8,929 nt of DNA from Candidatus Enterousia avistercoris (GCA_017694255.1 JADINC010000059.1:1-8929); one strand, 5' to 3'. Positions 1 through 4,799 are shown, numbered from the stretch's first letter. Notes: a model not told the origin generated them from the sequence alone. Program-made: numbers and translations.

Positions 1-2
1 CG

Positions 3-407
3 ACATACCATAATGGAAAAATGGGTATGAACTTTACAAATCCAGAAATTGAATTTGCCCCAAAACAGGTAAATGTGAACATTGACGCACAAAACAAAAT
101 ATCAGGCAGTGCAAAATGTACTTCTGTGTTATGGGCATTCAACAGCACACCGGTGCGCCAAACATATGGTCCAGAATTGCAAACAAACGATGGTAACATC
201 GCACCAGATGAGTGTGTGGCCGGCGCATTATACGATGCTATGAGCAAATCTAATGCAGACATTATCGTTGCACCGCAATATACGGTCGCACAACAAGGTC
301 TGTTGTGTTTTAAAAACAGATGTTTATATGGCACAACCCATGTCATTGTCAGCGGTTATGCCGGTTCCATCACATCTATAAAAGACAAAGCAACATCGGC
401 CAAATAA
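3..407 (+). CDS. Hypothetical protein, probably exported; 5' end outside the window
   Basis: The reading frame is open to the left edge, so the true N-terminus probably lies upstream. ATGs at 21 and 27 exist, but only a poor GGA precedes them and no signal peptide follows. The visible part is about 134 residues. It has three cysteines in an export-compatible pattern (K-C-T-S, D-E-C-V, a late C-x4-C), a central helix with A-L-Y-D-A-M, then A-D-I-I-V-A-P-Q-Y and a closing strand H-V-I-V-S-G-Y-A-G. This order of a conserved small-residue strand, a helix, 'AD-hydrophobic-P-x-Y' and a 'V-x-G-Y' strand recalls small bacterial lipoproteins of the TRL-like type, but I would not assign a family. The next gene starts 25 bp downstream and encodes an outer-membrane barrel, so an envelope role and shared transcript are likely. 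A complete 128-aa protein starting at 21 is the alternative. Confidence 0.6.
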   Translation, partial: TYHNGKMGMNFTNPEIEFAPKQVNVNIDAQNKISGSAKCTSVLWAFNSTPVRQTYGPELQTNDGNIAPDECVAGALYDAMSKSNADIIVAPQYTVAQQGLLCFKNRCLYGTTHVIVSGYAGSITSIKDKATSAK

Positions 408-432
408 TAATGGACAGAAAGGATATTTTGTA

Positions 433-1173
433 ATGAACAAAATAAAAATCCCTGTGGTATGTCTGGGACTGCTTACGCCTAATCTGGTGCAAGCAGCGAC
501 TTGTATGGATTTCGATAAAAACCTTAAACTGATTGAATATGAATGTGATAACAGTATTCAATATTCTACGAACGATATAAGTATCAACTCAGAATTCGCT
601 GATACAGAAGTGCGACTGATACTACGTGGTGCCATAAGCCCGATAAACAACCAGTCAATCAAAATAATCCCCGATTATAACCCTGAAATAGGGGAAGGTC
701 CCAGACAATTAAAAACGTTTAGTGTTGATACGAGCTATTCCGCTGGACTTGGGGTTAGAATGGCGAAACCAAATTCATGGTTTCAAGACATAGAAATCGG
801 AATCATGCAATTCAACGGACTGGCGACACGCTATACCCAATATGATAAGAGTATGACCTTTGACGCTACGGCATACACACTTTCATATAATCTGGGTTAT
901 AATATCTATAAGCGGGTAAACCTATATGCCACCGCAGGAATTGCATATTCTGAATACAGTGCATCTGATAGTATTAACTACGATGGTCATGAAACATCAC
1001 AATCGACACTCTGGGTAAAAGTTGGGGCTGGGCTGGAGTTCGTGGTGTTAAATTGGCTTAATCTATATGCTGAATACTCATACTATATGGATATAGGCAA
1101 TGATGACAAATTCTGGGTAGCTGGCAATTTTGATATACAAAGTTTGTCTGTAGGGCTAAAAGCATTGTTCTAA
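433..1173 (+). CDS. Outer-membrane beta-barrel protein (OmpA/Opa-like barrel fold)
   Basis: 246 residues. The N-terminus is a Sec signal peptide (K-I-K-I, hydrophobic core, cleavage after V-Q-A at about residue 21). Mature Cys24 and Cys38 could form a periplasmic disulfide. From about residue 95 the protein alternates polar and aromatic/hydrophobic residues in amphipathic strands: F-S-V-D-T-S-Y-S-A-G-L-G-V-R, Y-T-L-S-Y-N-L-G-Y, V-N-L-Y-A-T-A-G-I-A-Y, L-N-L-Y-A-E-Y-S-Y. It ends S-V-G-L-K-A-L-F with the C-terminal Phe recognised by the BAM machinery. The size suits an eight-stranded barrel. The first 90 residues are less barrel-like. AAAGGA at 418-423 lies nine bases before the ATG. Its position 25 bp after the preceding gene suggests an operon. 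The general class is well supported; no substrate or function can be assigned. Confidence 0.8.
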   Translation: MNKIKIPVVCLGLLTPNLVQAATCMDFDKNLKLIEYECDNSIQYSTNDISINSEFADTEVRLILRGAISPINNQSIKIIPDYNPEIGEGPRQLKTFSVDTSYSAGLGVRMAKPNSWFQDIEIGIMQFNGLATRYTQYDKSMTFDATAYTLSYNLGYNIYKRVNLYATAGIAYSEYSASDSINYDGHETSQSTLWVKVGAGLEFVVLNWLNLYAEYSYYMDIGNDDKFWVAGNFDIQSLSVGLKALF

Positions 1174-1184
1174 ACAGTTATAAA

Positions 1185-1208
1185 GCCAGTGGATTTATAC
1201 CCACTGGC
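1185..1208. terminator. Hairpin between convergent genes
   Basis: GCCAGTGG (1185-1192) pairs perfectly with CCACTGGC (1201-1208) around an 8-nt loop. It lies 12 bp after the barrel gene and 11 bp after the end of the convergent HUH gene. Neither side has a long T run; the minus-strand side (TTTATAACTG) is slightly more U-rich. It may serve as a shared weak terminator or 3'-end stabilising stem. Confidence 0.55.
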
Positions 1209-1218
1209 GAAGAATAAT

Positions 1219-1848
1219 CTATACCACTTGTTTGACATTGCCACGTAAAGCGAATTGTGTTATACCCTTGTTCTCAATTTTATAAACTCTATTGAATATG
1301 TGTTTCATAGGACTGGGTTTAAGGTCAAATAATTCCCTGCTAGTGATAATCCTATCACTATCGATATTCAGCCTCTTATTAGCCGTCAATTCTTTTGTGC
1401 AATAATTAACGGCTCTTTCTGGGGTTTCTTCCAGTTTTAACATATGTAAAGAATACCTGTTTAGTTTATGGGTATTCCAAACACTAGAAAGCGCATCGTC
1501 TATCTGTTTTTCAGTAAATTTTTCAAGCGTTCTCGGGTTATTTTTAAGGTTCATTGGAATATGAAAATGCCAGCCTGTTGACATACCATGCTCGGCAAAT
1601 GCAATAAACTCCACAGGAACCGCATACCAATAGCGTCCTATGAGATAATACTCAAAAGACTTCATAAGCCGTCTTAACCGTTCACGGGCGATAAACAGGT
1701 TGCTGGTTTTCAGGTGTTCTGGAAACTGAACAGACATGAGATGTGTGGGGTTTATCTCTCTATAAACCCATGTTGTAATCTCATTCTGTGCATACTTGGT
1801 ATCGACTTTGTCGTGATATAAATTCTCCCCATTAAAACTCATAAGCAT
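1219..1848 (-). CDS. HUH-type replication initiator-like / nickase-like protein
   Basis: 209 residues from the ATG at 1848, which sits six bases after GAGG. The longest frame opens at a GTG (1860) that overlaps this GAGG, and ATGs at 1851 and 1842 are less well spaced. Motifs in order: H-L-M-S-V-Q-F-P (residues 36-43), like HUH motif 1; W-H-F-H-I-P with metal-binding-type His94 and His96, the H-hydrophobic-H signature; and A-V-N-Y-C-T-K-E-L with Tyr149 and Lys152, the place of the catalytic Tyr followed by Lys in rolling-circle Rep proteins and relaxases. By analogy it would nick single-stranded DNA and stay 5'-linked through Tyr149. It is shorter than typical plasmid Reps and closer in size to phage gpII-like or integrated-element proteins. 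Short repeats lie directly upstream. No mobilisation or phage genes are visible, so it may be a stranded replicon gene. The fold is inferred from motifs only. Confidence 0.6.
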   Translation of the reverse strand: MLMSFNGENLYHDKVDTKYAQNEITTWVYREINPTHLMSVQFPEHLKTSNLFIARERLRRLMKSFEYYLIGRYWYAVPVEFIAFAEHGMSTGWHFHIPMNLKNNPRTLEKFTEKQIDDALSSVWNTHKLNRYSLHMLKLEETPERAVNYCTKELTANKRLNIDSDRIITSRELFDLKPSPMKHIFNRVYKIENKGITQFALRGNVKQVV

Positions 1849-1869
1849 CATACACCTCACTGTTTCGTT

Positions 1870-2020
1870 TAGGGTATAACGTATGACATAGGGTATTTTA
1901 ATACTCTACTATTTTCAATACGTTAAGACAAGCAACAACACTGGCATGGTCATGGTGAACACTTTGCCAACAAAGCTACTTTACGGATACCCTAAAACCT
2001 TTACGTTTAAAAATAGTAGA
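1870..2020. repeat. Cluster of short direct and inverted repeats upstream of the HUH gene
   Basis: TAGGGTAT occurs at 1870-1877 and 1889-1896 as direct repeats 19 bp apart, and inverted (ATACCCTA) at 1987-1994. TCTACTATTTT at 1905-1915 recurs inverted as AAAATAGTAGA at 2010-2020. The order is A, A, B ... A', B'. Repeats of this kind next to a Rep-like gene can be iterons of an origin. The stretch also has to hold the promoter of the HUH gene: a weak TTAACG-17-TATTAA match on the minus strand at about 1897-1925. The repeats are seen in sequence; the origin role is inference. Confidence 0.4.
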
Positions 2021-2236
2021 TGACGTATATCTTGCAGATATCCACTCTGCCAGATCCCGGACCGCGACATTATCGCCGCTTTCGTCAGTACATATAGTGC
2101 GATGTTTCCGAATTTCAAGGGACAACTTGTGTTTTTTATGAAAAAGAGTATAATTTTTTCTGTTCGCCCCAATCTGATGGAGCGATGCAAAGGCTTGCGC
2201 CAGGTTTTGCACATACGTAAAGCGATAAAACGCCAC
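1976..2236 (-). CDS. Hypothetical small protein, doubtful
   Basis: 86 codons starting at GTG 2236, with an in-frame TAA just upstream (2252-2254) and AAAAGGGA about nine bases before the start, so the start is defined if the gene is real. The product is basic, mixed in composition and has no transmembrane segment: it opens F-Y-R-F-T-Y-V-Q-N-L-A, has C-T-D-E-S-G-D-N and V-R-D-L-A-E-W-I-S-A-R-Y in its second half, and ends R-V-S-V-K. I recognise no family. Overlapping frames on both strands are also open, which lowers confidence. It lies upstream of the HUH gene on the same strand, with a 115-139 bp gap, and overlaps the repeat cluster, so it could be an accessory gene or relic of the same element. 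Confidence 0.35.
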   Translation of the reverse strand: MAFYRFTYVQNLAQAFASLHQIGANRKNYTLFHKKHKLSLEIRKHRTICTDESGDNVAVRDLAEWISARYTSSTIFKRKGFRVSVK

Positions 2237-2337
2237 GGCTGGCTTTCCCTTTTAACAAGCCCCCGCAAAACCGATGCGAAACGCTTGCAGCCATATCAAC
2301 CATTATCCATTATTCAGAATCAGTTTTTCTATTTCTG

Positions 2338-2367
2338 TTGACATCTGTTTCAGTCTGTCATCATAAT
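2338..2367 (+). promoter_or_regulatory. Sigma70-type promoter in front of repeat copy 1
   Basis: A perfect TTGACA (2338-2343), an 18-bp spacer and CATAAT (2362-2367, five of six consensus bases). It would start transcription near 2374, about 20 bp before the structured repeat. No good ORF with an RBS follows before the terminator at 2506-2531, which suggests an RNA product. Confidence 0.6.
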
Positions 2368-2392
2368 GAGTTCGAAAATAGGACACAAAGGT

Positions 2393-2493
2393 CAACCACC
2401 CTTCGCGTCTGTGACGCTTCGGGTGGCAAGCCGGAGCGGAACAGTTCACGCGAAGGAGTGCCACACGAAGTTTTAACGAAGTGTGGCAGACGC
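2393..2493 (+). repeat. 101-bp structured repeat, copy 1
   Basis: This copy aligns to 2854-2953 with six mismatches and one single-base gap, about 93% identity. Differences cluster at 2417-2426, in the loop region, and at 2457 and 2459; the stem sequences CCTTCGCGT/ACGCGAAGG, GCGTCTG/CAGACGC and GCCACAC/GTGTGGC are identical in both copies. The first and last bases of identity (CAACCACCC ... GCAGACGC) mark the unit. Confidence 0.9.
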
Positions 2494-2505
2494 ACTTGTA
2501 TCTAT

Positions 2506-2531
2506 TAGCCCGCCATTCGGCGGGTTATTTT
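2506..2531 (+). terminator. Intrinsic terminator after repeat copy 1
   Basis: TAGCCCGCC, loop ATTC, GGCGGGTTA (2506-2527, nine pairs including one G-U) followed by TTTT. It separates the candidate RNA from the GIY-YIG promoter. Confidence 0.75.
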
Positions 2532-2541
2532 ACAGAGCGAC

Positions 2542-2570
2542 TTGACGAGATAAAACCATTATTCTATCAT
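2542..2570 (+). promoter_or_regulatory. Promoter of the GIY-YIG gene, giving a leaderless or nearly leaderless mRNA
   Basis: TTGACG (2542-2547), a 17-bp spacer and TATCAT (2565-2570); both hexamers match five of six consensus bases. A start about seven bases past the -10 falls on the ATG at 2577. No Shine-Dalgarno sequence lies before that ATG, which fits a leaderless transcript. Confidence 0.55.
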
Positions 2571-2576
2571 ATTATC

Positions 2577-2822
2577 ATGTTTTACGTTTATTTGATAAAA
2601 AGCATTTCTGTACCAGGCCAAAAATACATTGGTATGACAGACGATTTACCAAACAGATTGAAACAACATAATGCAGGTTATTCCTTTCATACAGCAAAAT
2701 ACAAACCATGGCAACTGGTAAATTATTTTGCATTTTCTAGTCGGCACGCTGCTGCCGAATTTGAGCAATATTTAAAAACTGGGTCTGGCTGGGCATTTGC
2801 GAACAAACATTTTTGGAAATAA
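2577..2822 (+). CDS. Single-domain GIY-YIG nuclease family protein
   Basis: 81 residues covering one GIY-YIG domain and nothing else. The paired motif is Y-V-Y-L-I (3-7) and K-Y-I-G-M-T (16-21); the catalytic-type Arg is R27 in N-R-L-K-Q-H-N, the metal-binding Glu is E61 or E63 in A-A-A-E-F-E-Q-Y-L-K, and the C-terminus is G-S-G-W-A-F-A-N-K. These fit the small URI/YhbQ-like branch, whose members are standalone endonuclease-like proteins of uncertain role. An upstream in-frame GTG at 2481 would add 32 residues, but that start lies inside repeat copy 1 and reads through the terminator hairpin, so I reject it. Near-identical structured repeats flank the gene on both sides, which suggests a mobile or formerly mobile cassette. 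All core catalytic positions appear intact. Confidence 0.85.
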   Translation: MFYVYLIKSISVPGQKYIGMTDDLPNRLKQHNAGYSFHTAKYKPWQLVNYFAFSSRHAAAEFEQYLKTGSGWAFANKHFWK

Positions 2823-2853
2823 ATGCGCCGCGCCGCGGGAATTGAGTGCGCCC

Positions 2854-2953
2854 CAACCACCCTTCGCGTCTGTGACGATGCGCTGGCAAGCCGTAGCGGA
2901 ACAGTTCACGCGAAGGGGCGCCACACGAAGTTTTAACGAAGTGTGGCAGACGC
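2854..2953 (+). repeat. 101-bp structured repeat, copy 2 (100 bp)
   Basis: This is the second copy of the repeat at 2393-2493, in the same orientation, starting 31 bp after the GIY-YIG stop codon. The GCGTCTG/CAGACGC, CCTTCGCGT/ACGCGAAGG and GCCACAC/GTGTGGC stems are intact, while the small CCACCC/GGGTGG stem of copy 1 is lost (reduced to CCA/TGG). It would be the 3' UTR of the GIY-YIG transcript. Confidence 0.9.
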
Positions 2954-2974
2954 CCATGTGGCGTTTTTATTTTT
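2949..2974 (+). terminator. Intrinsic terminator after repeat copy 2
   Basis: CGCC (2951-2954), loop CATGT, GGCG (2960-2963), then TTTTTATTTTT, with A-T and G-T extension of the stem. It is fused to the end of the repeat and likely ends the GIY-YIG transcript. Its sequence differs from the terminator after copy 1. Confidence 0.6.
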
Positions 2975-3092
2975 GGTTCGTGGCCACAGTTCGCAGCCCG
3001 CAACGAACGTTGCCGGTTCGAAAACAAGTAGGCGAGACAAGCGATAGCGCAGTCGAGCCGTCACGGTTTCCCCGCGGCCGCCCCGCGCCTGT
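2975..3092. other. GC-rich intergenic patch without a credible gene
   Basis: Between the second terminator and the 27-codon gene the composition turns clearly GC-rich, with CCGCGGCCGC and CCCCGCG runs, a GTGGCCAC palindrome at about 2980 and a GTTCGT ... ACGAAC inverted pair at about 2977-3008. Open frames cross it, but they run through the repeat and have no RBS. It may be another repeated intergenic element. Confidence 0.45.
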
Positions 3093-3176
3093 TTAACGGT
3101 ACTTTCCAATTTTTTTTGCGCGTTTTAATAATTCTGCCTGGGCCGTATTAACACGATCATTTACTATATCTGCCAT
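3093..3176 (-). CDS. 27-residue small protein, unknown
   Basis: ATG at 3176, stop at 3093-3095. The product M-A-D-I-V-N-D-R-V-N-T-A-Q-A ... K-I-G-K-Y-R has an acidic N-terminal half and a strongly basic C-terminus, and it would form a single amphipathic helix (A-Q-A-E-L-L-K-R-A-K-K). AAAGGGA lies five to six bases before the ATG, and an extended -10 promoter is present at 3215-3223. These three signals together make translation plausible despite the size. It is divergent from the 199-aa coiled-coil gene; the 157-bp interval holds both promoters. I recognise no family. Confidence 0.5.
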   Translation of the reverse strand: MADIVNDRVNTAQAELLKRAKKIGKYR

Positions 3177-3214
3177 AAAAATCCCTTTGGTTATATTATG
3201 ATTTATTATGTGCA

Positions 3215-3223
3215 ATTATATCA
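3215..3223 (-). promoter_or_regulatory. Extended -10 promoter for the 27-codon gene
   Basis: On the minus strand TGA-TATAAT, a perfect TATAAT with the extended TGn motif. A TTTACA/TTACAT element 18-19 bp upstream is a tolerable -35. It is about 40 bp before the small ATG. Confidence 0.5.
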
Positions 3224-3262
3224 AAAAATATCGATACAATGTAAAAGCATATATAAAACACA

Positions 3263-3274
3263 CAACACGTGTTG
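3263..3274. promoter_or_regulatory. Perfect 12-bp palindrome, possible operator
   Basis: CAACAC|GTGTTG is a perfect palindrome whose right half supplies the first three bases of the TTGACA -35 box (3272-3277). A dimeric repressor bound here would block RNA polymerase at the promoter of the gene starting at 3334. The binding protein is unknown. Confidence 0.4.
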
Positions 3275-3300
3275 ACAATTTGAGATTTTTGTACTATACT
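3272..3300 (+). promoter_or_regulatory. Strong sigma70-type promoter of the 199-aa gene
   Basis: TTGACA (3272-3277, perfect), a 17-bp spacer and TATACT (3295-3300, five of six). The predicted start near 3307 leaves a leader of about 27 nt holding AAAGGA at 3321-3326. Confidence 0.75.
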
Positions 3301-3333
3301 ATGTTAATAACAAAGTAAACAAAGGAATTATTT

Positions 3334-3933
3334 ATGAAAAAATCTGTATTAAATAAATTACTGGTTCGTGGTGGCGCAACGGTGGCGGGACTGGCGGTAC
3401 TGGGCGCGGTAATGATGGTGTACATTACGACATATGGCGAACCGGAATACAATCCAAAGAAAATTAACGAATTGCGCAACTTTGCCCGTCCGGACGCCGA
3501 AGAAGCATATCGCATCGCACGCAAAAACGCGATTAAAAACGGACGCACAAACGCAGAACGCACCGCACAATACAAACAATTAAGCCAGAAAATCGAAAAA
3601 CTGGAACAGGTATATGATTATTCTGATGCGGTGCTGCAATCGGCATATGAACAACGTGATTCTGTCGAAAGCGAATTTATTAATCATGCGCTGAACACGG
3701 ACCAAGATTTTATTGCGGCTGAAAAACGCTTAAAAAACATTTACGGCAAAATTGAAAAACTGCGCCAGGACAGTGCGGATGCCGCCGAAATCCAGAAATT
3801 ACCGTTAAAGGTTCGTTTTAACAACAACTATGAAACACTGCGTGGGGATGTAAATAAATTACTGATAAAGTATCACCAGCACCGGTTAAACAAACTGCGC
3901 GCTGATTTAAAAGAAACACAAAACGAAAGATAA
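3334..3933 (+). CDS. Membrane-anchored coiled-coil protein, paralogue A, unknown function
   Basis: 199 residues. A basic N-terminus (M-K-K ... N-K-L-L-V-R) is followed by one hydrophobic segment at about 13-33, best read as an uncleaved membrane anchor. Then comes Y-G-E-P-E-Y-N (34-40), and the rest is long, highly charged helix with heptad-like spacing (Q-K-I-E-K-L-E-Q near 85-92, A-E-K-R-L near 129-133, R-L-N-K-L-R-A near 184-190). It ends in a basic tail. AAAGGA seven bases before the ATG supports the start. The gene at 4166 is a paralogue: Y-x-x-P-x-Y-N after the anchor, and L-R-x-D-S ... I-Q-K-[LI]-P (143-157 here, 150-164 there; eight of fifteen identical). I know no family with this pattern. 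A periplasmic coiled coil is most likely from the positive-inside rule. It is monocistronic, with its own promoter and terminator. Confidence 0.85.
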   Translation: MKKSVLNKLLVRGGATVAGLAVLGAVMMVYITTYGEPEYNPKKINELRNFARPDAEEAYRIARKNAIKNGRTNAERTAQYKQLSQKIEKLEQVYDYSDAVLQSAYEQRDSVESEFINHALNTDQDFIAAEKRLKNIYGKIEKLRQDSADAAEIQKLPLKVRFNNNYETLRGDVNKLLIKYHQHRLNKLRADLKETQNER

Positions 3934-3936
3934 AAA

Positions 3937-3965
3937 AATGCGCCGTCTGGCGCGTTTTTTATTTT
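3937..3965 (+). terminator. Intrinsic terminator of paralogue A
   Basis: GCGCC (3940-3944), loop GTCT, GGCGC (3949-3953), extended by A-T pairs, then TTTTTTATTTT. It starts four bases after the stop codon. Confidence 0.85.
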
Positions 3966-3969
3966 ACAT

Positions 3970-3998
3970 TTGCAAAACAGCAAATTATTGCGTAATAT
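3970..3998 (+). promoter_or_regulatory. Probable promoter of tRNA-Glu
   Basis: TTGCAA (3970-3975), a 17-bp spacer and TAATAT (3993-3998). Each hexamer matches four of six bases. The expected start near 4005 is six bases before the tRNA. The upstream terminator means the tRNA needs its own promoter. Confidence 0.4.
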
Positions 3999-4010
3999 TA
4001 CCCGCGTTAT

Positions 4011-4085
4011 GGTCCCATCGTCTAGCGGTTAGGACACCGGATTCTCATTCCGGCAACACGGGTTCGATTCCCGTTGGGACTGCCA
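4011..4085 (+). tRNA. tRNA-Glu (anticodon CTC)
   Basis: Full cloverleaf of 75 nt including the encoded CCA: acceptor GGTCCCA/TGGGACT, D arm GTCT/GGAC, anticodon stem CCGGA/TCCGG with loop TTCTCAT (anticodon CTC, reading GAG), variable loop CAAC, T arm ACGGG-TTCGATT-CCCGT, discriminator G, CCA at 4083-4085. The first acceptor pair is G-U rather than G-C. The CTC species is normally the secondary glutamate tRNA next to a TTC species elsewhere in the genome. Confidence 0.97.
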
Positions 4086-4131
4086 TAATTTTAAAAACTT
4101 AAGCATATTGACTATTGTAAATTTTGTATTA

Positions 4132-4140
4132 TGGTATAAA
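4132..4140 (+). promoter_or_regulatory. Extended -10 promoter of paralogue B
   Basis: TGG-TATAAA (4132-4140) is an extended -10. No good -35 stands at 17 bp; TTGACT at 4108-4113 is 21 bp away and too far to be ideal. The leader then holds AAAGG at 4152-4156, nine bases before the ATG at 4166. The element lies just after the tRNA, so read-through from the tRNA could also contribute. Confidence 0.5.
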
Positions 4141-4165
4141 TGCGATTTAACAAAGGTAAAACAGT

Positions 4166-4741
4166 ATGCAATCTGAATTCAATAAAAATAAATTTATCAT
4201 GCCGACCGCACTTGCCGTGCTGGCGATGGTTATTTTTACGTCATGGGTGATGTCTTATGATACACCACGCTATAACAAATTTGAAATGAATCGTGCAAAA
4301 TGGGAAAACCGTGTTGCCCAGCGCGAATACAAACGCGTGTACCAGGCAACATGGAACGCCAGCCGCGATACACTGGATAATAATGCAGACTATGCGGCGT
4401 TGCACAAGACGTTGAACAAACTGTGGTATACATTGATATATTCCGAACGACCAGACACAGATTTGTTCAAAGCAAATGTACAACGCTTTAATACATTGAA
4501 ATCACATGCACGGGTCGTTTCCAACAGATTGCGTTACGAATATATGAAATCAAACCCAGAACTTATACGCGCAAAACAAAGACTGGACGCCAGTGAAAGA
4601 CGTTTGGCACAATTGCGGCGCGACAGCCTGGCTGTGGATTCTATACAAAAAATACCACAACAAACACGCTGGGAAACAAACTGGGCAAAGATAAAACGCG
4701 ATTTCCCGTGGATTAATTTTAATTCACAAAAACAACGATAA
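4166..4741 (+). CDS. Membrane-anchored coiled-coil protein, paralogue B, unknown function
   Basis: 191 residues with the same architecture as the gene at 3334: a short N-terminal tail, one hydrophobic segment at about 11-30 (I-M-P-T-A-L-A-V-L-A ...), then Y-D-T-P-R-Y-N (31-37), then a long charged helical region. The best shared block is L-R-R-D-S ... S-I-Q-K-I-P at 150-164, followed in both by an Arg and an aromatic a few residues on. B is more basic and richer in Trp and Arg than A, and its second half is less clearly heptad-like (R-A-K-Q-R-L ... R-R-L-A-Q-L-R-R). Identity is low overall, so the duplication is old or the family evolves fast. It is separated from A by tRNA-Glu. It has its own promoter and terminator. 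No known family recognised; an envelope role is inferred only from the anchor. Confidence 0.85.
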   Translation: MQSEFNKNKFIMPTALAVLAMVIFTSWVMSYDTPRYNKFEMNRAKWENRVAQREYKRVYQATWNASRDTLDNNADYAALHKTLNKLWYTLIYSERPDTDLFKANVQRFNTLKSHARVVSNRLRYEYMKSNPELIRAKQRLDASERRLAQLRRDSLAVDSIQKIPQQTRWETNWAKIKRDFPWINFNSQKQR

Positions 4742-4746
4742 ATAAA

Positions 4747-4771
4747 AAACGCGCCAAATTGGCGCGCTTTT
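4747..4771 (+). terminator. Intrinsic terminator of paralogue B
   Basis: CGCGCC (4750-4755), loop AAATT, GGCGCG (4761-4766), preceded by an A run and followed by CTTTT. It begins nine bases after the stop codon. The A-rich left side could also give some termination on the minus strand. Confidence 0.8.
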
Positions 4772-4799
4772 AACATCCACATTGGATAAAGTTATTTGA

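Larger units (their letters stand above)
2374..2531 (+). ncRNA. Candidate structured small RNA containing repeat copy 1
   Basis: This is a proposed transcript of about 158 nt, from the predicted start near 2374 to the T tract of the hairpin at 2506-2531. It contains the whole 101-bp repeat, which is rich in self-complementarity: CCACCC/GGGTGG (2396/2421), CCTTCGCGT/ACGCGAAGG (2400/2448), GCGTCTG/CAGACGC (2405/2487) and GCCACAC/GTGTGGC (2460/2481). The pairings at 2400-2408 and 2405-2411 exclude each other, so two folds are possible. I recognise no known RNA family. Promoter, structure and terminator are seen; that it is a functional RNA is inference. It could equally be the leader of the downstream GIY-YIG gene or a piece of mobile DNA. 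Confidence 0.4.

Noticed and set aside
1219..1848. RAYT/IS200-type transposase
   Set aside because: The HUH motif is W-H-F-H-I rather than the N-H-[VFI]-H-hydrophobic signature of that family, and the C-terminal Tyr context (N-Y-C-T-K) fits Rep/relaxase-like proteins better.
2102..2341. 79-codon plus-strand ORF opposite the GTG-start gene
   Set aside because: No RBS, protein composition unlike a folded domain, and it ends at the promoter at 2338.
2481..2576. N-terminal extension of the GIY-YIG protein from GTG 2481
   Set aside because: It would translate the end of repeat copy 1 and a terminator hairpin; the GIY-YIG domain begins exactly at ATG 2577.
2393..2953. CRISPR array
   Set aside because: Only two long copies with a gene between them, internal stems much larger than CRISPR repeats, and no cas genes.
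2797..3096. 99-codon plus-strand ORF across repeat copy 2
   Set aside because: It overlaps the end of the GIY-YIG gene and runs through the structured repeat and terminator. It has no RBS, and its composition is that of translated GC-rich repeat.
4011..4085. tRNA used as an integration site
   Set aside because: No integrase gene is near and no repeat of the tRNA 3' end is visible within the window.
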